A stretch of 64,000 nt of DNA from Chryseobacterium daecheongense (GTDB lineage: Bacteria; Bacteroidota; Bacteroidia; Flavobacteriales; Weeksellaceae), in NCBI GenBank assembly GCA_027920525.1, contig CP115858.1, positions 1,364,001-1,428,000 of the forward strand, in the 5' to 3' direction. Position numbers and translations under genes: made by a program. Positions 1 through 8,655 of the stretch are shown piece after piece. The first letter of the stretch is position 1. Every line of letters starts with the position of its first letter. Under the pieces are notes generated by a model. That model did no database searches. It saw only the letters and a list, made by a program, of their open reading frames with translations, and had not been told where the DNA came from.

Positions 1-957
1 TTCTGCAGTCTCTTCAAGAAGCTTTTTCAACGTAGTATCTGCAGGTTTTTCCACAGACTGATCTTTAATAAACTTGTCCTGAACCTTTTCTAATGATTTG
101 TCCGCTGATTCTCCAGTTTGCTCTGGTGTCTTCTGAACAGGTTTTTCTGTATTTCCAGGTTCAGGCTCAGACTCCTGTTTTGCCTGTTTAATTTTTTCAA
201 GGTTGTAAAGATAAAGGTTGTTCGCTTTGATTTCAAAATAAGCAAGCGTGTTTTTATCCACAATTTGTGCATCAGGATCTTCAAAAATTTTCACCAACCC
301 TTTTTCCGGAATATATTTAAGAATTGAATTATTAGTTATGATCAGAACAGACTCATTCTCCCTTCTGAATCGTTTCCCGTTTTCTATGGGAATCTCTGTA
401 AGTTTTTCAAATTTCAGGCTATAGATCCTGAAATGCTTTCTTGTCAGGATATATACTTTATTTTCATAAACCAGAAGATCCATCAGATCATCAAAGCTTG
501 CATCAAAAGGATAGGAATTTATTGTGGTATCATTTCTGAAATTGTACTGAATGAGACGTTTTGAGCTCTCATCCAAAAGCCATATCTGCTGAAGATCTTC
601 TGCATATGCTATTTTTATAAATGCAAACTTCTGTTTGAAATCTATTCTCTGGATCTCATTGAGATTCTGATCTACAAACTTTAATTCCTGGGCATTTTCT
701 GAAAACAAGGGAACTGAAAGTGGATTTTGAACCCCCTGGATTTTAAATGGTACCGTAAGCATCATTTTCCCAATCTGCTTTCCTAAAGAATCATATTTGG
801 TTAAACTGAAATCTTTATTCTTATAGATATACAAATTTCCGTAATCGTCTGCAAAAAGGTCTTTTGCTTCTTTTAATTTCAAGGTATCCAGTGGCAAAGC
901 CTTCTGCGCAGAAATTGAGCAGAAAACAAAAGCAAATATCAGGGGTAATAATTTCAA
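1..957 (-). CDS. Secreted propeller-like hypothetical protein (partial, runs off left edge)
   Basis: An open frame runs from a TTG at 955-957 to the left edge without a stop, so the C-terminus is missing. The first 20 residues form a Sec signal peptide (KLLPLIFAFVFCSISAQ). After it come repeated short beta-strand units such as NLYIYKNKDF, QIWLLDESSKRL and KVYILTRKHF, spaced like beta-propeller blades. The last visible part is a low-complexity Glu/Pro/Lys/Gln tail. No ATG lies in frame between the upstream region and the signal peptide, which is why TTG is chosen. The protein is probably periplasmic or envelope-associated. Function unknown; no catalytic motif seen. Confidence 0.6.
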   Translation of the reverse strand, partial: MKLLPLIFAFVFCSISAQKALPLDTLKLKEAKDLFADDYGNLYIYKNKDFSLTKYDSLGKQIGKMMLTVPFKIQGVQNPLSVPLFSENAQELKFVDQNLNEIQRIDFKQKFAFIKIAYAEDLQQIWLLDESSKRLIQYNFRNDTTINSYPFDASFDDLMDLLVYENKVYILTRKHFRIYSLKFEKLTEIPIENGKRFRRENESVLIITNNSILKYIPEKGLVKIFEDPDAQIVDKNTLAYFEIKANNLYLYNLEKIKQAKQESEPEPGNTEKPVQKTPEQTGESADKSLEKVQDKFIKDQSVEKPADTTLKKLLEETAE

Positions 958-1044
958 TGTTCTTTTACTAATATGATTTCCCGAAGGAATATGACCAATT
1001 TACACACTTTATTTTAATCGTGATTCAATTGTTATTATTTTAAA

Positions 1045-2070
1045 TTATTTAATAGCAACCTCATAAATTTTGGGCCAGTTTTTTCCTGTTACCAACATAT
1101 TATCACCTTTAAAGGCAATTCCATTTAAAACATGCTCAGTGTTATCTCCGGAATTTTCTGCTGTCATTTGCGTAAAGTCAAATGTACCCACAACCTCTCC
1201 GTTCACAGGATTAATTTTTAAAATGATCGGTTTATGCCAGATGTTTGAATAAATAAATCCATTGTGGTATTCCAGTTCATTAAGCTGATCATACACTTCA
1301 GCGCTTCCTGCCACAGGCATTGTTTTTAATATTATAGAAGGATCATTTACATTCAGAAAATAAAGGTTTTTTGAACCATCGGTCGCTATCAGATTCTTAC
1401 CATCATAGGTTAGTCCCCATCCTTCTTTCATCGCTGATGCCAAAGGAAATTCAGAAATCAGTTTCAGAGAATTTTTATCATATACAAAACCTTTTCTATT
1501 TCGGTAGGTTAACTGAAATATCTTATCTCCTGCCGTGGCACAGCCTTCGGAAAAAATATCCGCTGGTTGTTTTGTTACACTAACGGGTATGGTTCCTCCC
1601 AAGTTATATTTTAAAAGCTTAGATGATTTCTCTAACCCTACACTCTCGTACACCGTATTCCCTTCTAAAGTAAATCCTTCAATAAAATTATCGGGATCAT
1701 GTGGATATTCCGCTACAATCTGGTAGGACATTTTCTTTTCAGGATTTTTTGCAAAGACATTGATCGTGGCATCCTGATAAAGTGTTTTTCCTCCTTTTGT
1801 TTTAACAACAAATGTTACATCATTATCCCCAAGACCAAAAAACTTTGGATTAATGGTTAAATCTGAGGTTTCTTTATCCCCGAAACTGATGGTAATCGTT
1901 TCTGCATTTTCTAAGACATCCCCTGGAATTTTCAGTTTATCATTATAATGATAGCCTTTTTGTTCCATGGAAAGATTATAGTCGTTTAAAGAATTTAAAA
2001 TCTCTTTATCTTTATTACAAGACACTAATAATACAACCGCTACAAGACCGGCTATCGGATTTACTTTCAT
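1045..2070 (-). CDS. Glutaminyl-peptide cyclotransferase-like lipoprotein, copy 1
   Basis: A 341-residue protein starting at the ATG before MKVNPIAGLVAVVLLVSC; the signal ends in a lipobox with Cys18, so it is probably a lipoprotein. Residues about 20-110 form an Ig-like domain. The rest resembles the five-bladed propeller family of plant-type glutaminyl cyclases (Glu_cyclase_2), with EYPHDPDNFIEGFTLEGN, GWGLTYDGKNLIATDGS and LNELEYHNGFIYSNIW. Family members convert N-terminal Gln to pyroglutamate; activity here is inferred. It is a close tandem paralog of the next gene upstream. A TAnnTTTG box lies about 22 bp before the ATG. An in-frame TTG 33 bp upstream was rejected because it sits at the promoter box and spoils the signal peptide. 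Confidence 0.85.
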   Translation of the reverse strand: MKVNPIAGLVAVVLLVSCNKDKEILNSLNDYNLSMEQKGYHYNDKLKIPGDVLENAETITISFGDKETSDLTINPKFFGLGDNDVTFVVKTKGGKTLYQDATINVFAKNPEKKMSYQIVAEYPHDPDNFIEGFTLEGNTVYESVGLEKSSKLLKYNLGGTIPVSVTKQPADIFSEGCATAGDKIFQLTYRNRKGFVYDKNSLKLISEFPLASAMKEGWGLTYDGKNLIATDGSKNLYFLNVNDPSIILKTMPVAGSAEVYDQLNELEYHNGFIYSNIWHKPIILKINPVNGEVVGTFDFTQMTAENSGDNTEHVLNGIAFKGDNMLVTGKNWPKIYEVAIK

Positions 2071-2091
2071 TGAGTTTCCAAATAATTTCCT

Positions 2092-2099
2092 CAAAAGTA
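2092..2099 (-). promoter_or_regulatory. Bacteroidota -7 box (TACTTTTG)
   Basis: On the minus strand the sequence reads TACTTTTG, matching the flavobacterial TAnnTTTG consensus. It lies 21 bp before the ATG of the cyclase-like lipoprotein. The paralog has the same arrangement at 3306-3313. No convincing -33 box was seen. Confidence 0.5.
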
Positions 2100-2208
2100 G
2101 CAAAATTTATTGCTTTGTACTAATTTCACTTTGGGCATCATCATGCTGTAACGTCATTTGGAATATGGAAATTTAATTATTAAAACCTCTTTTTCTGTTT
2201 TCCATTAA

Positions 2209-2233
2209 AATAGCGCCCGATGGGAGCGCTATT
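2209..2233 (-). terminator. Hairpin terminator after cyclase copy 2
   Basis: AATAGCGC (2209-2216) pairs with GCGCTATT (2226-2233); on the minus strand the stem is followed by TTTAA. It lies 30 bp after the stop of the 2263-3285 gene and separates the two paralogs into independent units. Confidence 0.6.
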
Positions 2234-2262
2234 CAAATATAATTTTAAATGAGTTGTCTGTA

Positions 2263-3285
2263 TTACTTAATGGCAACTTCATATATTTTTGGCCAGTTCT
2301 TTCCTGTTACCAGCATATTTTCTCCTTTGAAAGCGATCCCGTTCAATACATCATCACTTCCCTTGGTATTCTGCTTGGCAATATCTGTAAAATCAAATGT
2401 TCCCACCACTTCTCCGTTTGCCGGGTTTATTTTAAGAATAATAGGTTTCTGCCATACGTTAGCATAAATAAACCCATTGTGGTATTCTAATTCATTTAAC
2501 TGATCATAAGCCTGTGAGCTTCCTGCTACAGCAATATATTTAACCAATTTTGAAGGATCTTTCGGATCAAGGAAATACAACAATTTACTTCCATCGGAAG
2601 CAATCAGGTTTTGTCCGTCATATGTCAGTCCCCACCCTTCTCCTAATACGTTCGGATAAGCAAATTCAGATAAAAGCTTCAATGAACTTTTATCGTAGAT
2701 ATATCCTTTTTTGCTTTGCCATGTCAACTGATATACTTTATCTCCTACAATCGTACTTCCTTCGGAGAAGTCTTCCTGAGCCTGCTTTGTTGAAGCTAAA
2801 GGAGTTGTTGTCCCCAGAGTGTACTTCAGGATTTGTGAAGATCCGTTTTGCCCGTCACTTTCATAGATCGTGTTTCCTTCGATCTGAAATCCCTGCACAA
2901 AGTTGGCTGGATTATGCGGGTATTCCGCAACGATTTCATAAGAGATCTTTTTTTCAGGATTTTTTGCAAAAACATTGATCGTAGCATCCTGATTTAATGT
3001 TTCTCCTCCTTTTGTTTTAATATTAAAAGTAACGGCATTATCTCCTAATGTGAAAAATTTAGGATCAATCACAAGGTTTGAGGTCTCCTTATCTCCAAAA
3101 CTGATGGTTACACTTTCCGCATTATCTGCAACATCTTTCGGAAGTTCAAGTTTATCCCCGAAGTGATATCCTTTGCTTTCCATTGAATTGTTATAATCAC
3201 TTAAACTATTCAATATTTTTTTATCATTGTTACAAGACGCCAACATCAAAATCGCCGCAAAACCAACTATTATATTTTTTTTCAT
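2263..3285 (-). CDS. Glutaminyl-peptide cyclotransferase-like lipoprotein, copy 2
   Basis: A 340-residue tandem paralog of the downstream gene, collinear along its whole length. The signal peptide ends in MLASC (lipobox, Cys19), so it is probably membrane-anchored in the periplasm. Next come an Ig-like segment (about 25-110) and a propeller domain with EYPHNPANFVQGFQIEGN, YLTW-like strands, GWGLTYDGQNLIASDGS and WPKIYEVAIK at the C-terminus. It fits the Glu_cyclase_2 family, known to form N-terminal pyroglutamate. Own promoter (3306-3313) and own terminator (2209-2233). What the two copies do differently cannot be read from the sequence. Confidence 0.85.
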   Translation of the reverse strand: MKKNIIVGFAAILMLASCNNDKKILNSLSDYNNSMESKGYHFGDKLELPKDVADNAESVTISFGDKETSNLVIDPKFFTLGDNAVTFNIKTKGGETLNQDATINVFAKNPEKKISYEIVAEYPHNPANFVQGFQIEGNTIYESDGQNGSSQILKYTLGTTTPLASTKQAQEDFSEGSTIVGDKVYQLTWQSKKGYIYDKSSLKLLSEFAYPNVLGEGWGLTYDGQNLIASDGSKLLYFLDPKDPSKLVKYIAVAGSSQAYDQLNELEYHNGFIYANVWQKPIILKINPANGEVVGTFDFTDIAKQNTKGSDDVLNGIAFKGENMLVTGKNWPKIYEVAIK

Positions 3286-3305
3286 TGAATTTCTAAATAT
3301 TTCCC

Positions 3306-3313
3306 CAAAAATA
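3306..3313 (-). promoter_or_regulatory. Bacteroidota -7 box (TATTTTTG)
   Basis: Minus-strand TATTTTTG matches TAnnTTTG and lies 20 bp before the ATG of cyclase copy 2. The position is equivalent to the box before copy 1, so the promoter was duplicated with the gene. Confidence 0.5.
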
Positions 3314-3320
3314 GCAAATT

Positions 3321-3704
3321 TTATTCCGTTATGCCAATTTGTTTGGCGGGTTGACCAAATTGTAATATGTACCCATTGTTATCATAAATAGCGAATTCCC
3401 GCATATCCCATTCAAAGGTTTCTATTTCGTAGCAAACTTCAGCCTTGTCTTTTAATTCTTCCCATAAATCATCTACACTGTCGACGTTAAAGTAAAATGA
3501 GCCTGTAAATCCTATTCCATTGAATTTTTCATGATCGTTAGGCTTCGAGAGCATTACCTCAACGTCATCTTTACGGATCGTTGCCCATTCCCATTCATCA
3601 TTCCTTTCTACCAGGTTAAACCCAAGGATATGAAGATAAAAACCAAGGGTTTCATCAAGATTTTGTGTCCAGAGTATGGGACGAAGAGAAGTATATTTTA
3701 TCAT
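3321..3704 (-). CDS. VOC family (glyoxalase/bleomycin-resistance-like) protein
   Basis: 127 residues with the VOC half-module pattern: RPILWTQNLDETLGFYLHIL at the start, GSFYFNVDSVDDLWEELKDK in the middle and REFAIYDNNGYILQFGQ near the end. Glu/His positions typical of VOC metal ligands are partly present (E in DVEVMLS, terminal Q in LQFGQ), so metal use is uncertain. The family contains dioxygenases, lyases and antibiotic-binding proteins; substrate unknown. It starts 19 bp beyond the terminator of the preceding operon, so it is probably its own unit. One of three VOC genes in the first 10 kb. Confidence 0.85.
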   Translation of the reverse strand: MIKYTSLRPILWTQNLDETLGFYLHILGFNLVERNDEWEWATIRKDDVEVMLSKPNDHEKFNGIGFTGSFYFNVDSVDDLWEELKDKAEVCYEIETFEWDMREFAIYDNNGYILQFGQPAKQIGITE

Positions 3705-3722
3705 ATTTTTAATTTATAAAGC

Positions 3723-3758
3723 AAAACGCAAAGACACTCAATCTGCGTCTTTGCGTTT
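3723..3758. terminator. Terminator of the ion-homeostasis operon
   Basis: AAAACGCAAAGAC (3723-3735) pairs perfectly with GTCTTTGCGTTTT (3746-3758), a 13-bp stem with a 10-nt loop and T/A tracts on both sides. It lies directly after the stop of the SRPBCC gene at 3762. Confidence 0.8.
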
Positions 3759-3761
3759 TTG

Positions 3762-4190
3762 TTATTTATTTTCCAGATAGGATTTCAGACTTTCTCCAAC
3801 GATCACATTCCATCCCTTTGTAAAGTTTTCTTTTGAAAATCCCTCTCCCAGGTTTTTAAAGAGATCCGTGTTTTCATGAGTCAGCGTTATCACTGTTCCT
3901 CCATCTTCCGGCTGAAGTTCCCAGATCACTGTAGTTTCAGCATCGGAAAATTCGGGATATGACCATGTATGTTTGAGTCGTTCATTGATGGCAAAATCCA
4001 AAATACTTCCCTGATGGTGGTATTTTTTTTCATTTCCAGGTTCATAGAAATTAAACTGTTTTCCTATTTCCAATTCAAAATCAGAGATATCAAAATACCA
4101 GGATTTCATCTGATCTCTATCTGTCAATGCCATCCAGACCTTATCAGGTGGAGCATCCACTTTCTGTTGAACAATAATAGGTGTACTCAT
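3762..4190 (-). CDS. SRPBCC/AHSA1 family protein
   Basis: 142 residues of the START-like ligand-binding fold, AHSA1 type. The N-terminus has IIVQQKVDAPPDKVWMALTD, the usual first strand and helix, then MKSWYFDISDFELEIG and TWSYPEFSDAETTVIWEL. The C-terminal helix is GWNVIVGESLKSYLENK. Such proteins bind hydrophobic ligands or act as Hsp90 co-chaperone-like domains; no ligand can be inferred. It lies 22 bp after the antiporter gene and is followed by a strong terminator, so it is probably the last gene of that operon. Confidence 0.85.
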   Translation of the reverse strand: MSTPIIVQQKVDAPPDKVWMALTDRDQMKSWYFDISDFELEIGKQFNFYEPGNEKKYHHQGSILDFAINERLKHTWSYPEFSDAETTVIWELQPEDGGTVITLTHENTDLFKNLGEGFSKENFTKGWNVIVGESLKSYLENK

Positions 4191-4212
4191 GTTATTTTTT
4201 TATTTCTCAAAT

Positions 4213-5826
4213 CTATCCGTGGGTAAACCCGGTAATTTTAGCTTCATCAAAATCCAGCTGCATTTCAATCGTCCGCATCACATGATCATCAAATATCTTT
4301 TCACGTTTCATACGGTGCAATTCATTTCGCTGCGCCTGTATTACCTGTCTTAAAACATCCTTATTCTCGTTCATTGCAGAAACATAATCTCCTGTAGAAG
4401 CCATACATTGGGCTTTATCTGCCATCATCATCATTTCATTTTCCAGTTTATGTTTCTGATGACGTACAAGACTGTTTCTTTCTGCAAGATCTGAGAAATC
4501 AGTATCCAGTTTTTGCAAAGCGGTTTCTTTTAATTTTCTCATTAAAATAACCTCCTGCTTTTCTTCAGGTATTTCACTTCCTGCATCACTTATTTTCAAC
4601 AACTTTAAAATAGGAGACAACAATAGCCCCTGCCCCACTAAAGTAATTAAAATAATAACGAAAGTTACGAATAAAATAATATTACGATGTGGGAACGCAT
4701 CTCCGTTAGGTAAAAATGCAGGGATTGACAATGCTGCAGCTAAGGAAACAACTCCCCTCATTGCTGCAAAGCTGATGATAAAGGGCTCTCTCCAATCCGG
4801 TTTGGGGACTTTCAGCCTCAGTTCTTTTGAACAAAGTCTTGGAAAATACATTAATGCGTAACTGTAGATAATTCTTGTGAGAATAATGGCACCACCGATC
4901 ACTACACTATAGAAGATTCCTTCGGAGATGGTATAATCTTGCATTGCAGCAACTACTATGGGTAATTCAAGACCGATGAGGATGAAAATAATGGTATTCA
5001 TCAAAAAGATAAGAACACTCCATACATTACCCGACTGAATTCTTGAAGTATGGCTCAGATAACAATGAGAATTATAAGACATGAGTAAACCTCCGGCTAC
5101 CACAGATAATACTCCTGAAAAATGAAAATGTTCAGCACCAACATACATGATGTATGGGACAATAAGCGTGATAATAGTGTCTATATTGGAATTGGAAGGA
5201 ATGATACGAAGTAGAGCTCCGAATAGGAAACCTACTGCAATTCCTATCGCAATCCCTCCAATAGCCATAATGAAGAAATCCTGGACAGCATCTCTAAAGA
5301 TAAACTGCCCTGAAATAACGGCCGCTAAAGCAAACTTAAATACGATCAAACTCGATGCGTCATTAATCAGGCTTTCTCCCTCAAGAATACTCGTAATCTT
5401 CTTCGGGATCTTCATATTTCTGAGTACCGATGTAGCTGCCACAGCATCTGGTGGAGAATTTACTCCTCCCAACAGGAATCCCATCGCAACAGTAAGTCCC
5501 GGAATGATTGATGATGATAGATACGCCACTACTATTGAAGTAAGGAATACCAGCCCGAAAGCCATCGAAAAAATCTGCTTTCTCCATTTATGGAAGTCCT
5601 GCCATGAGGTAAACCAGGCGGCTTCAAATAAAATAGGAGGAAGAAAAATAAGAAAAACCAGATCCGGTTCTATTTCAATGTGAGGCATACCCGGAATAAA
5701 GCTTATCAATAACCCTGCTATAACAAGGAAAATAGGATAAGCTACTTTCAGTTTTTGCCCGATCATTACTAATATCATCACAGACAGCAATACTGCGATT
5801 GATATTATTACGTAATTGTGAATCAT
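4213..5826 (-). CDS. CPA1-family Na+/H+ antiporter
   Basis: 537 residues with about 12 transmembrane segments followed by a cytoplasmic tail of about 130 residues. Diagnostic parts are the FLPPILFEAAW segment, GGVNSPPDAVAATSVLR and the ion-binding ESLINDASSLIVFKFALA motif with the paired Asn-Asp. The tail is charged and helical (RNSLVRHQKHKLENEMMMM) and could be regulatory. The family exchanges Na+ or K+ for protons across the inner membrane. It follows a bestrophin-like channel gene in the same orientation (75 bp apart), suggesting a joint role in ion or pH balance. Confidence 0.9.
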   Translation of the reverse strand: MIHNYVIISIAVLLSVMILVMIGQKLKVAYPIFLVIAGLLISFIPGMPHIEIEPDLVFLIFLPPILFEAAWFTSWQDFHKWRKQIFSMAFGLVFLTSIVVAYLSSSIIPGLTVAMGFLLGGVNSPPDAVAATSVLRNMKIPKKITSILEGESLINDASSLIVFKFALAAVISGQFIFRDAVQDFFIMAIGGIAIGIAVGFLFGALLRIIPSNSNIDTIITLIVPYIMYVGAEHFHFSGVLSVVAGGLLMSYNSHCYLSHTSRIQSGNVWSVLIFLMNTIIFILIGLELPIVVAAMQDYTISEGIFYSVVIGGAIILTRIIYSYALMYFPRLCSKELRLKVPKPDWREPFIISFAAMRGVVSLAAALSIPAFLPNGDAFPHRNIILFVTFVIILITLVGQGLLLSPILKLLKISDAGSEIPEEKQEVILMRKLKETALQKLDTDFSDLAERNSLVRHQKHKLENEMMMMADKAQCMASTGDYVSAMNENKDVLRQVIQAQRNELHRMKREKIFDDHVMRTIEMQLDFDEAKITGFTHG

Positions 5827-5901
5827 TTATTTATGATTTTATTTAATTAATATTAGGTTAGAAATCTAAATAAATTCTTTTGTCATTGTGTTTTTTATTT
5901 C

Positions 5902-6906
5902 CTACAGAACAATATTATTCTTCGGACTTATTGGTAAAGGAAGGTCATGTTCATCCAGCATATCTCTCATATCGATCTCAATTGTCCGGCTGATCTGTGT
6001 GATAGGAACATCATTAGGACTTCCTTCAAAAGGATTTACAGAAGCCTCTCCCACACTATCCAGTGTATGAAAGCACCAGGTTACCAAAAGTGAAAACGGA
6101 ATATTAAACCATATGGTAAATCCTTCCAATAAAGTTCCCTCTCCCAGTTTATCAAATTCTTTCAACAATCCGAAAGGAACAAAAACAATAAACAACAACA
6201 ACAGGTAAGTAGTAATCGATGAAAAATTCCTGGGATATGGGAAGTTTTTTATTCTTTCAGCTTTTCCCTGATCATCGGTGAATTTTACCAGTTGCTGGTT
6301 GATTTGTGTCCATTGAAAATCATTAATCTCTCCTTTTGCATAAGCCTCCGACAGTTCTTTGCTTTGGGCAGCCATCAATTGTGTAGCCCTGTTCTTTTTA
6401 CTGAGAATATAATGAAGTTCACTTTCAGAAAGATAAAGTTTCAGTTCTTCATCCAGCTTGGAAAGCCTTTCCGGAATGTCATATTTTTTTGAGTATTCGT
6501 CAAACTGTACCGTATTCATATTCTCCCATGCCCTTGGCTCCCTTAGTTGAAAACGTAATGCCGTTAACCATGCATAATGCCGTGAGAACATTTCTTTTAC
6601 TTTAGCAGGATCTTTAGCAGAGAGCGAATCCCTGAGAATATATCCAAAACTCCGGCTGTTGTTAATAATAGAACCATAAATCTGCCTTGCTTCCCACAGC
6701 CTGCTGTAACTTGCATTATTTTTAAAACCTACAATGAAAGCTACCGCTGTTCCCATGATTGCAATGGGCTGCCAGGGAAATGAAACGAATGTTAAACCGA
6801 AATGATAAAGTACCGTAGGAATTGCTGCTAAAACGGCAAGGACATAGATACTTCTCCTTGTCCACATAGCAAATTCACGGGCTCCAAATCTTTTTCCTGA
6901 GTGCAT
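5902..6906 (-). CDS. Bestrophin-family (UPF0187) anion channel
   Basis: 334 residues. The N-terminus has the helix pair RSIYVLAVLAAIPTVLYHFG and WQPIAIMGTAVAFIVGFKNN, followed by SYSRLWEARQIYGSIINNSR, the signature of bacterial bestrophins. A further membrane hairpin lies around residues 215-265, then FEGSPNDVPITQISRTIEID, which matches the conserved NPFxGxxxDVP neck region. Bestrophins form pentameric anion or cation channels in the inner membrane. It lies 10 bp after a DUF2490 gene and before the antiporter, in one operon. Confidence 0.9.
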   Translation of the reverse strand: MHSGKRFGAREFAMWTRRSIYVLAVLAAIPTVLYHFGLTFVSFPWQPIAIMGTAVAFIVGFKNNASYSRLWEARQIYGSIINNSRSFGYILRDSLSAKDPAKVKEMFSRHYAWLTALRFQLREPRAWENMNTVQFDEYSKKYDIPERLSKLDEELKLYLSESELHYILSKKNRATQLMAAQSKELSEAYAKGEINDFQWTQINQQLVKFTDDQGKAERIKNFPYPRNFSSITTYLLLLFIVFVPFGLLKEFDKLGEGTLLEGFTIWFNIPFSLLVTWCFHTLDSVGEASVNPFEGSPNDVPITQISRTIEIDMRDMLDEHDLPLPISPKNNIVL

Positions 6907-6916
6907 AAATGTGTTT

Positions 6917-7591
6917 TTACTTTTTGTTAAATGGTATGTTGTTATAAAATCCGATCTGAATCTGCCCCCTGTTTCTATTCTCCTGGAGCTGATTCATATA
7001 CCCTGCTTCGATTCTTAAATTCTTACTGATCACATATCCCAACGCTCCGTACACCCTGTTCCTGTCAAATACCGGGCTATCAAAGTGAAGAAAAACTTCA
7101 TTATAGAGAGAAGCATAAAAAGTTTTCGGAAGCATTTCTTTATTATTGATCGGAATATTTAGCCCCAGGAAATAACGAAACCTCATTCTGAAATCCTCTT
7201 CAAGAAAGCGTTCTTCCAAACGGTAACGATGCTGAAGATAAAATCTTCCAAATTGTTGTTTGGTGATAAACTGCTGAAAAATCCTGTGTTCAATATTTTC
7301 TTTTTTCTCGCCGTTTACATAGGGCTGACTTAAAATAAATCCGTAACCTAATAAAACATTATTGTTATTTTCCGACAGATCGTATCCGATCCCTGTACGG
7401 ATTAAAAGCTGCTCAAGATCTCCAACCGCATCAAAGTTACGATACTGAATTTCATTGTGCCAGTTCCATTTTTTATTGATTTTATTATTCCCGAAATACA
7501 TATACCAGGCCCCCAAATCATTTTTCTGAGCAAATGAAAGTGTTGTTGCTAAAATAAAAATGACGAGGGATACCGACCTTATAATCTCCAT
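6917..7591 (-). CDS. DUF2490 outer-membrane-like protein
   Basis: 224 residues with a signal peptide ending LATTLSFAQ. The mature part consists of amphipathic strands with aromatic girdles: LGAWYMYFGNNKINKKWNWH, FGRFYLQHRYRLEERF and RFRYFLGLNIPINN. It ends GQIQIGFYNNIPFNKK. This matches DUF2490, a family of about 220 residues predicted to be small beta-barrels in the outer membrane. Function is not known. It lies 10 bp upstream of the bestrophin gene in the same operon. Confidence 0.85.
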   Translation of the reverse strand: MEIIRSVSLVIFILATTLSFAQKNDLGAWYMYFGNNKINKKWNWHNEIQYRNFDAVGDLEQLLIRTGIGYDLSENNNNVLLGYGFILSQPYVNGEKKENIEHRIFQQFITKQQFGRFYLQHRYRLEERFLEEDFRMRFRYFLGLNIPINNKEMLPKTFYASLYNEVFLHFDSPVFDRNRVYGALGYVISKNLRIEAGYMNQLQENRNRGQIQIGFYNNIPFNKK

Positions 7592-7620
7592 ACTAATCTT
7601 CTATGTTTATATTTTATTAA

Positions 7621-8043
7621 TTAATTAGCCTGACCTATTTCCAACTTGTCAAACTTTCCGTCACTGTTGATATTAAATTTAAAAAAAGTTCTGAAATCAC
7701 CCCAGCTTTCTGTGTGAAACCGTCCATAGATGGTTTTACCTTCATTTTCAATAGTATCAATCGAAGTAAATTTCTCGTGTCCACAAGCATCTTTTACGAA
7801 TTTCTTAAAATCCCTTGGATTACCATCGTCATATAATTTAGCATCTGCAGTAAAAAAAGAAGTAAAAGTTTCCGCATCACCTTTTTGCCATGCATCAAAA
7901 GCCTTTTTTACCGTTTCATTTAATTTTGTTGTATCCATATCATTTTTTGTCTGTTGTTGAGTAGGGGTTATTTTAACATCATTTTTCTGGGCACATGCGC
8001 AATACATGGAAAATACCGTCAGTAAATAAATAATTTTTTTCAT
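7621..8043 (-). CDS. NTF2-like (SnoaL-type) secreted protein
   Basis: 140 residues. The N-terminus MKKIIYLLTVFSMYCACAQ is a signal peptide with a possible lipobox Cys. Residues about 35-140 carry an NTF2-like core: VKKAFDAWQKGDAETFTSFF, then ADAKLYDDGNPRDFKKFVKD and a final strand FKFNINSDGKFDKLEIGQA. The fold is used by dehydratases, isomerases and non-enzymatic binding proteins; no catalytic Asp/His pair is obvious. The start codon overlaps the stop of the upstream DoxX-like gene by 4 bp (ATGA), which indicates translational coupling. Confidence 0.8.
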   Translation of the reverse strand: MKKIIYLLTVFSMYCACAQKNDVKITPTQQQTKNDMDTTKLNETVKKAFDAWQKGDAETFTSFFTADAKLYDDGNPRDFKKFVKDACGHEKFTSIDTIENEGKTIYGRFHTESWGDFRTFFKFNINSDGKFDKLEIGQAN

Positions 8044-8390
8044 GAGAATTTAAAGGGATAATTTAAGAAAATAATAAGAAGATTCAAACCCATGAACGGA
8101 AGCTCTATCAAAGCACCTTTTATATCCCCGTGAAAAAGCTCTAGTCCCATAATAAGCAAGATCGTTCCCGCCATTAAAAAATTCCCCCAGAAAAAAGTCT
8201 GTGGAATTATGATCAACACTGCACTGATTATGATAATTATCCCCAAAACCATGATAGCGGTATTGTTCATTCCTATTCTGCCAAGCATCTGTAGCATTTC
8301 AGGTTTCCCGGAAACCATTGCTATACCTTGTTTAAAGCCCATATACACTGCAAAAACAATCAATGCAATGGTGAGTATTTTTAAAATCAT
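8040..8390 (-). CDS. Small DoxX-like membrane protein
   Basis: 116 residues, about four transmembrane helices: LKILTIALIVFAVYMGFKQG, NTAIMVLGIIIIISAVLIII, FFWGNFLMAGTILLIMGLEL and ALIELPFMGLNLLIIFLNY. The helix lengths and the Gly/Glu in helix three resemble DoxX-like families. Function unknown. First gene of the probable operon running down to 3762; its stop overlaps the next start by 4 bp. Confidence 0.7.
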   Translation of the reverse strand: MILKILTIALIVFAVYMGFKQGIAMVSGKPEMLQMLGRIGMNNTAIMVLGIIIIISAVLIIIPQTFFWGNFLMAGTILLIMGLELFHGDIKGALIELPFMGLNLLIIFLNYPFKFS

Positions 8391-8596
8391 ATGTTGTGTT
8401 TTTAATTGTTAAAGTTTGTTGAGAAGGAACCTGATTTATCCGGATTGCACTTTATTTAACGCCATTATATCATAATTATTAAATTCATCATCTTTTGTTT
8501 AATGGGTTTAAAGTTATGAATTCCTTATTTAATCTTCCGAAAAAGTGCTCTTTTTAAAATTAGAAAAACAGGAATGCAAATGTATAATAAAATGAA

Positions 8597-8626
8597 AACC
8601 GACAGGAATTCCTGCCGGTTCTTTTT
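8597..8626. terminator. Terminator of the VOC/SRPBCC operon
   Basis: AACCGACAGG (8597-8606) pairs with CCTGCCGGTT (8611-8620) with one A-C mismatch; T/A tracts flank both sides. It lies 30 bp after the stop of the 8656-9105 gene. Confidence 0.7.
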
Positions 8627-8655
8627 AACTATATTTCGTATACAAAAAATGAATG

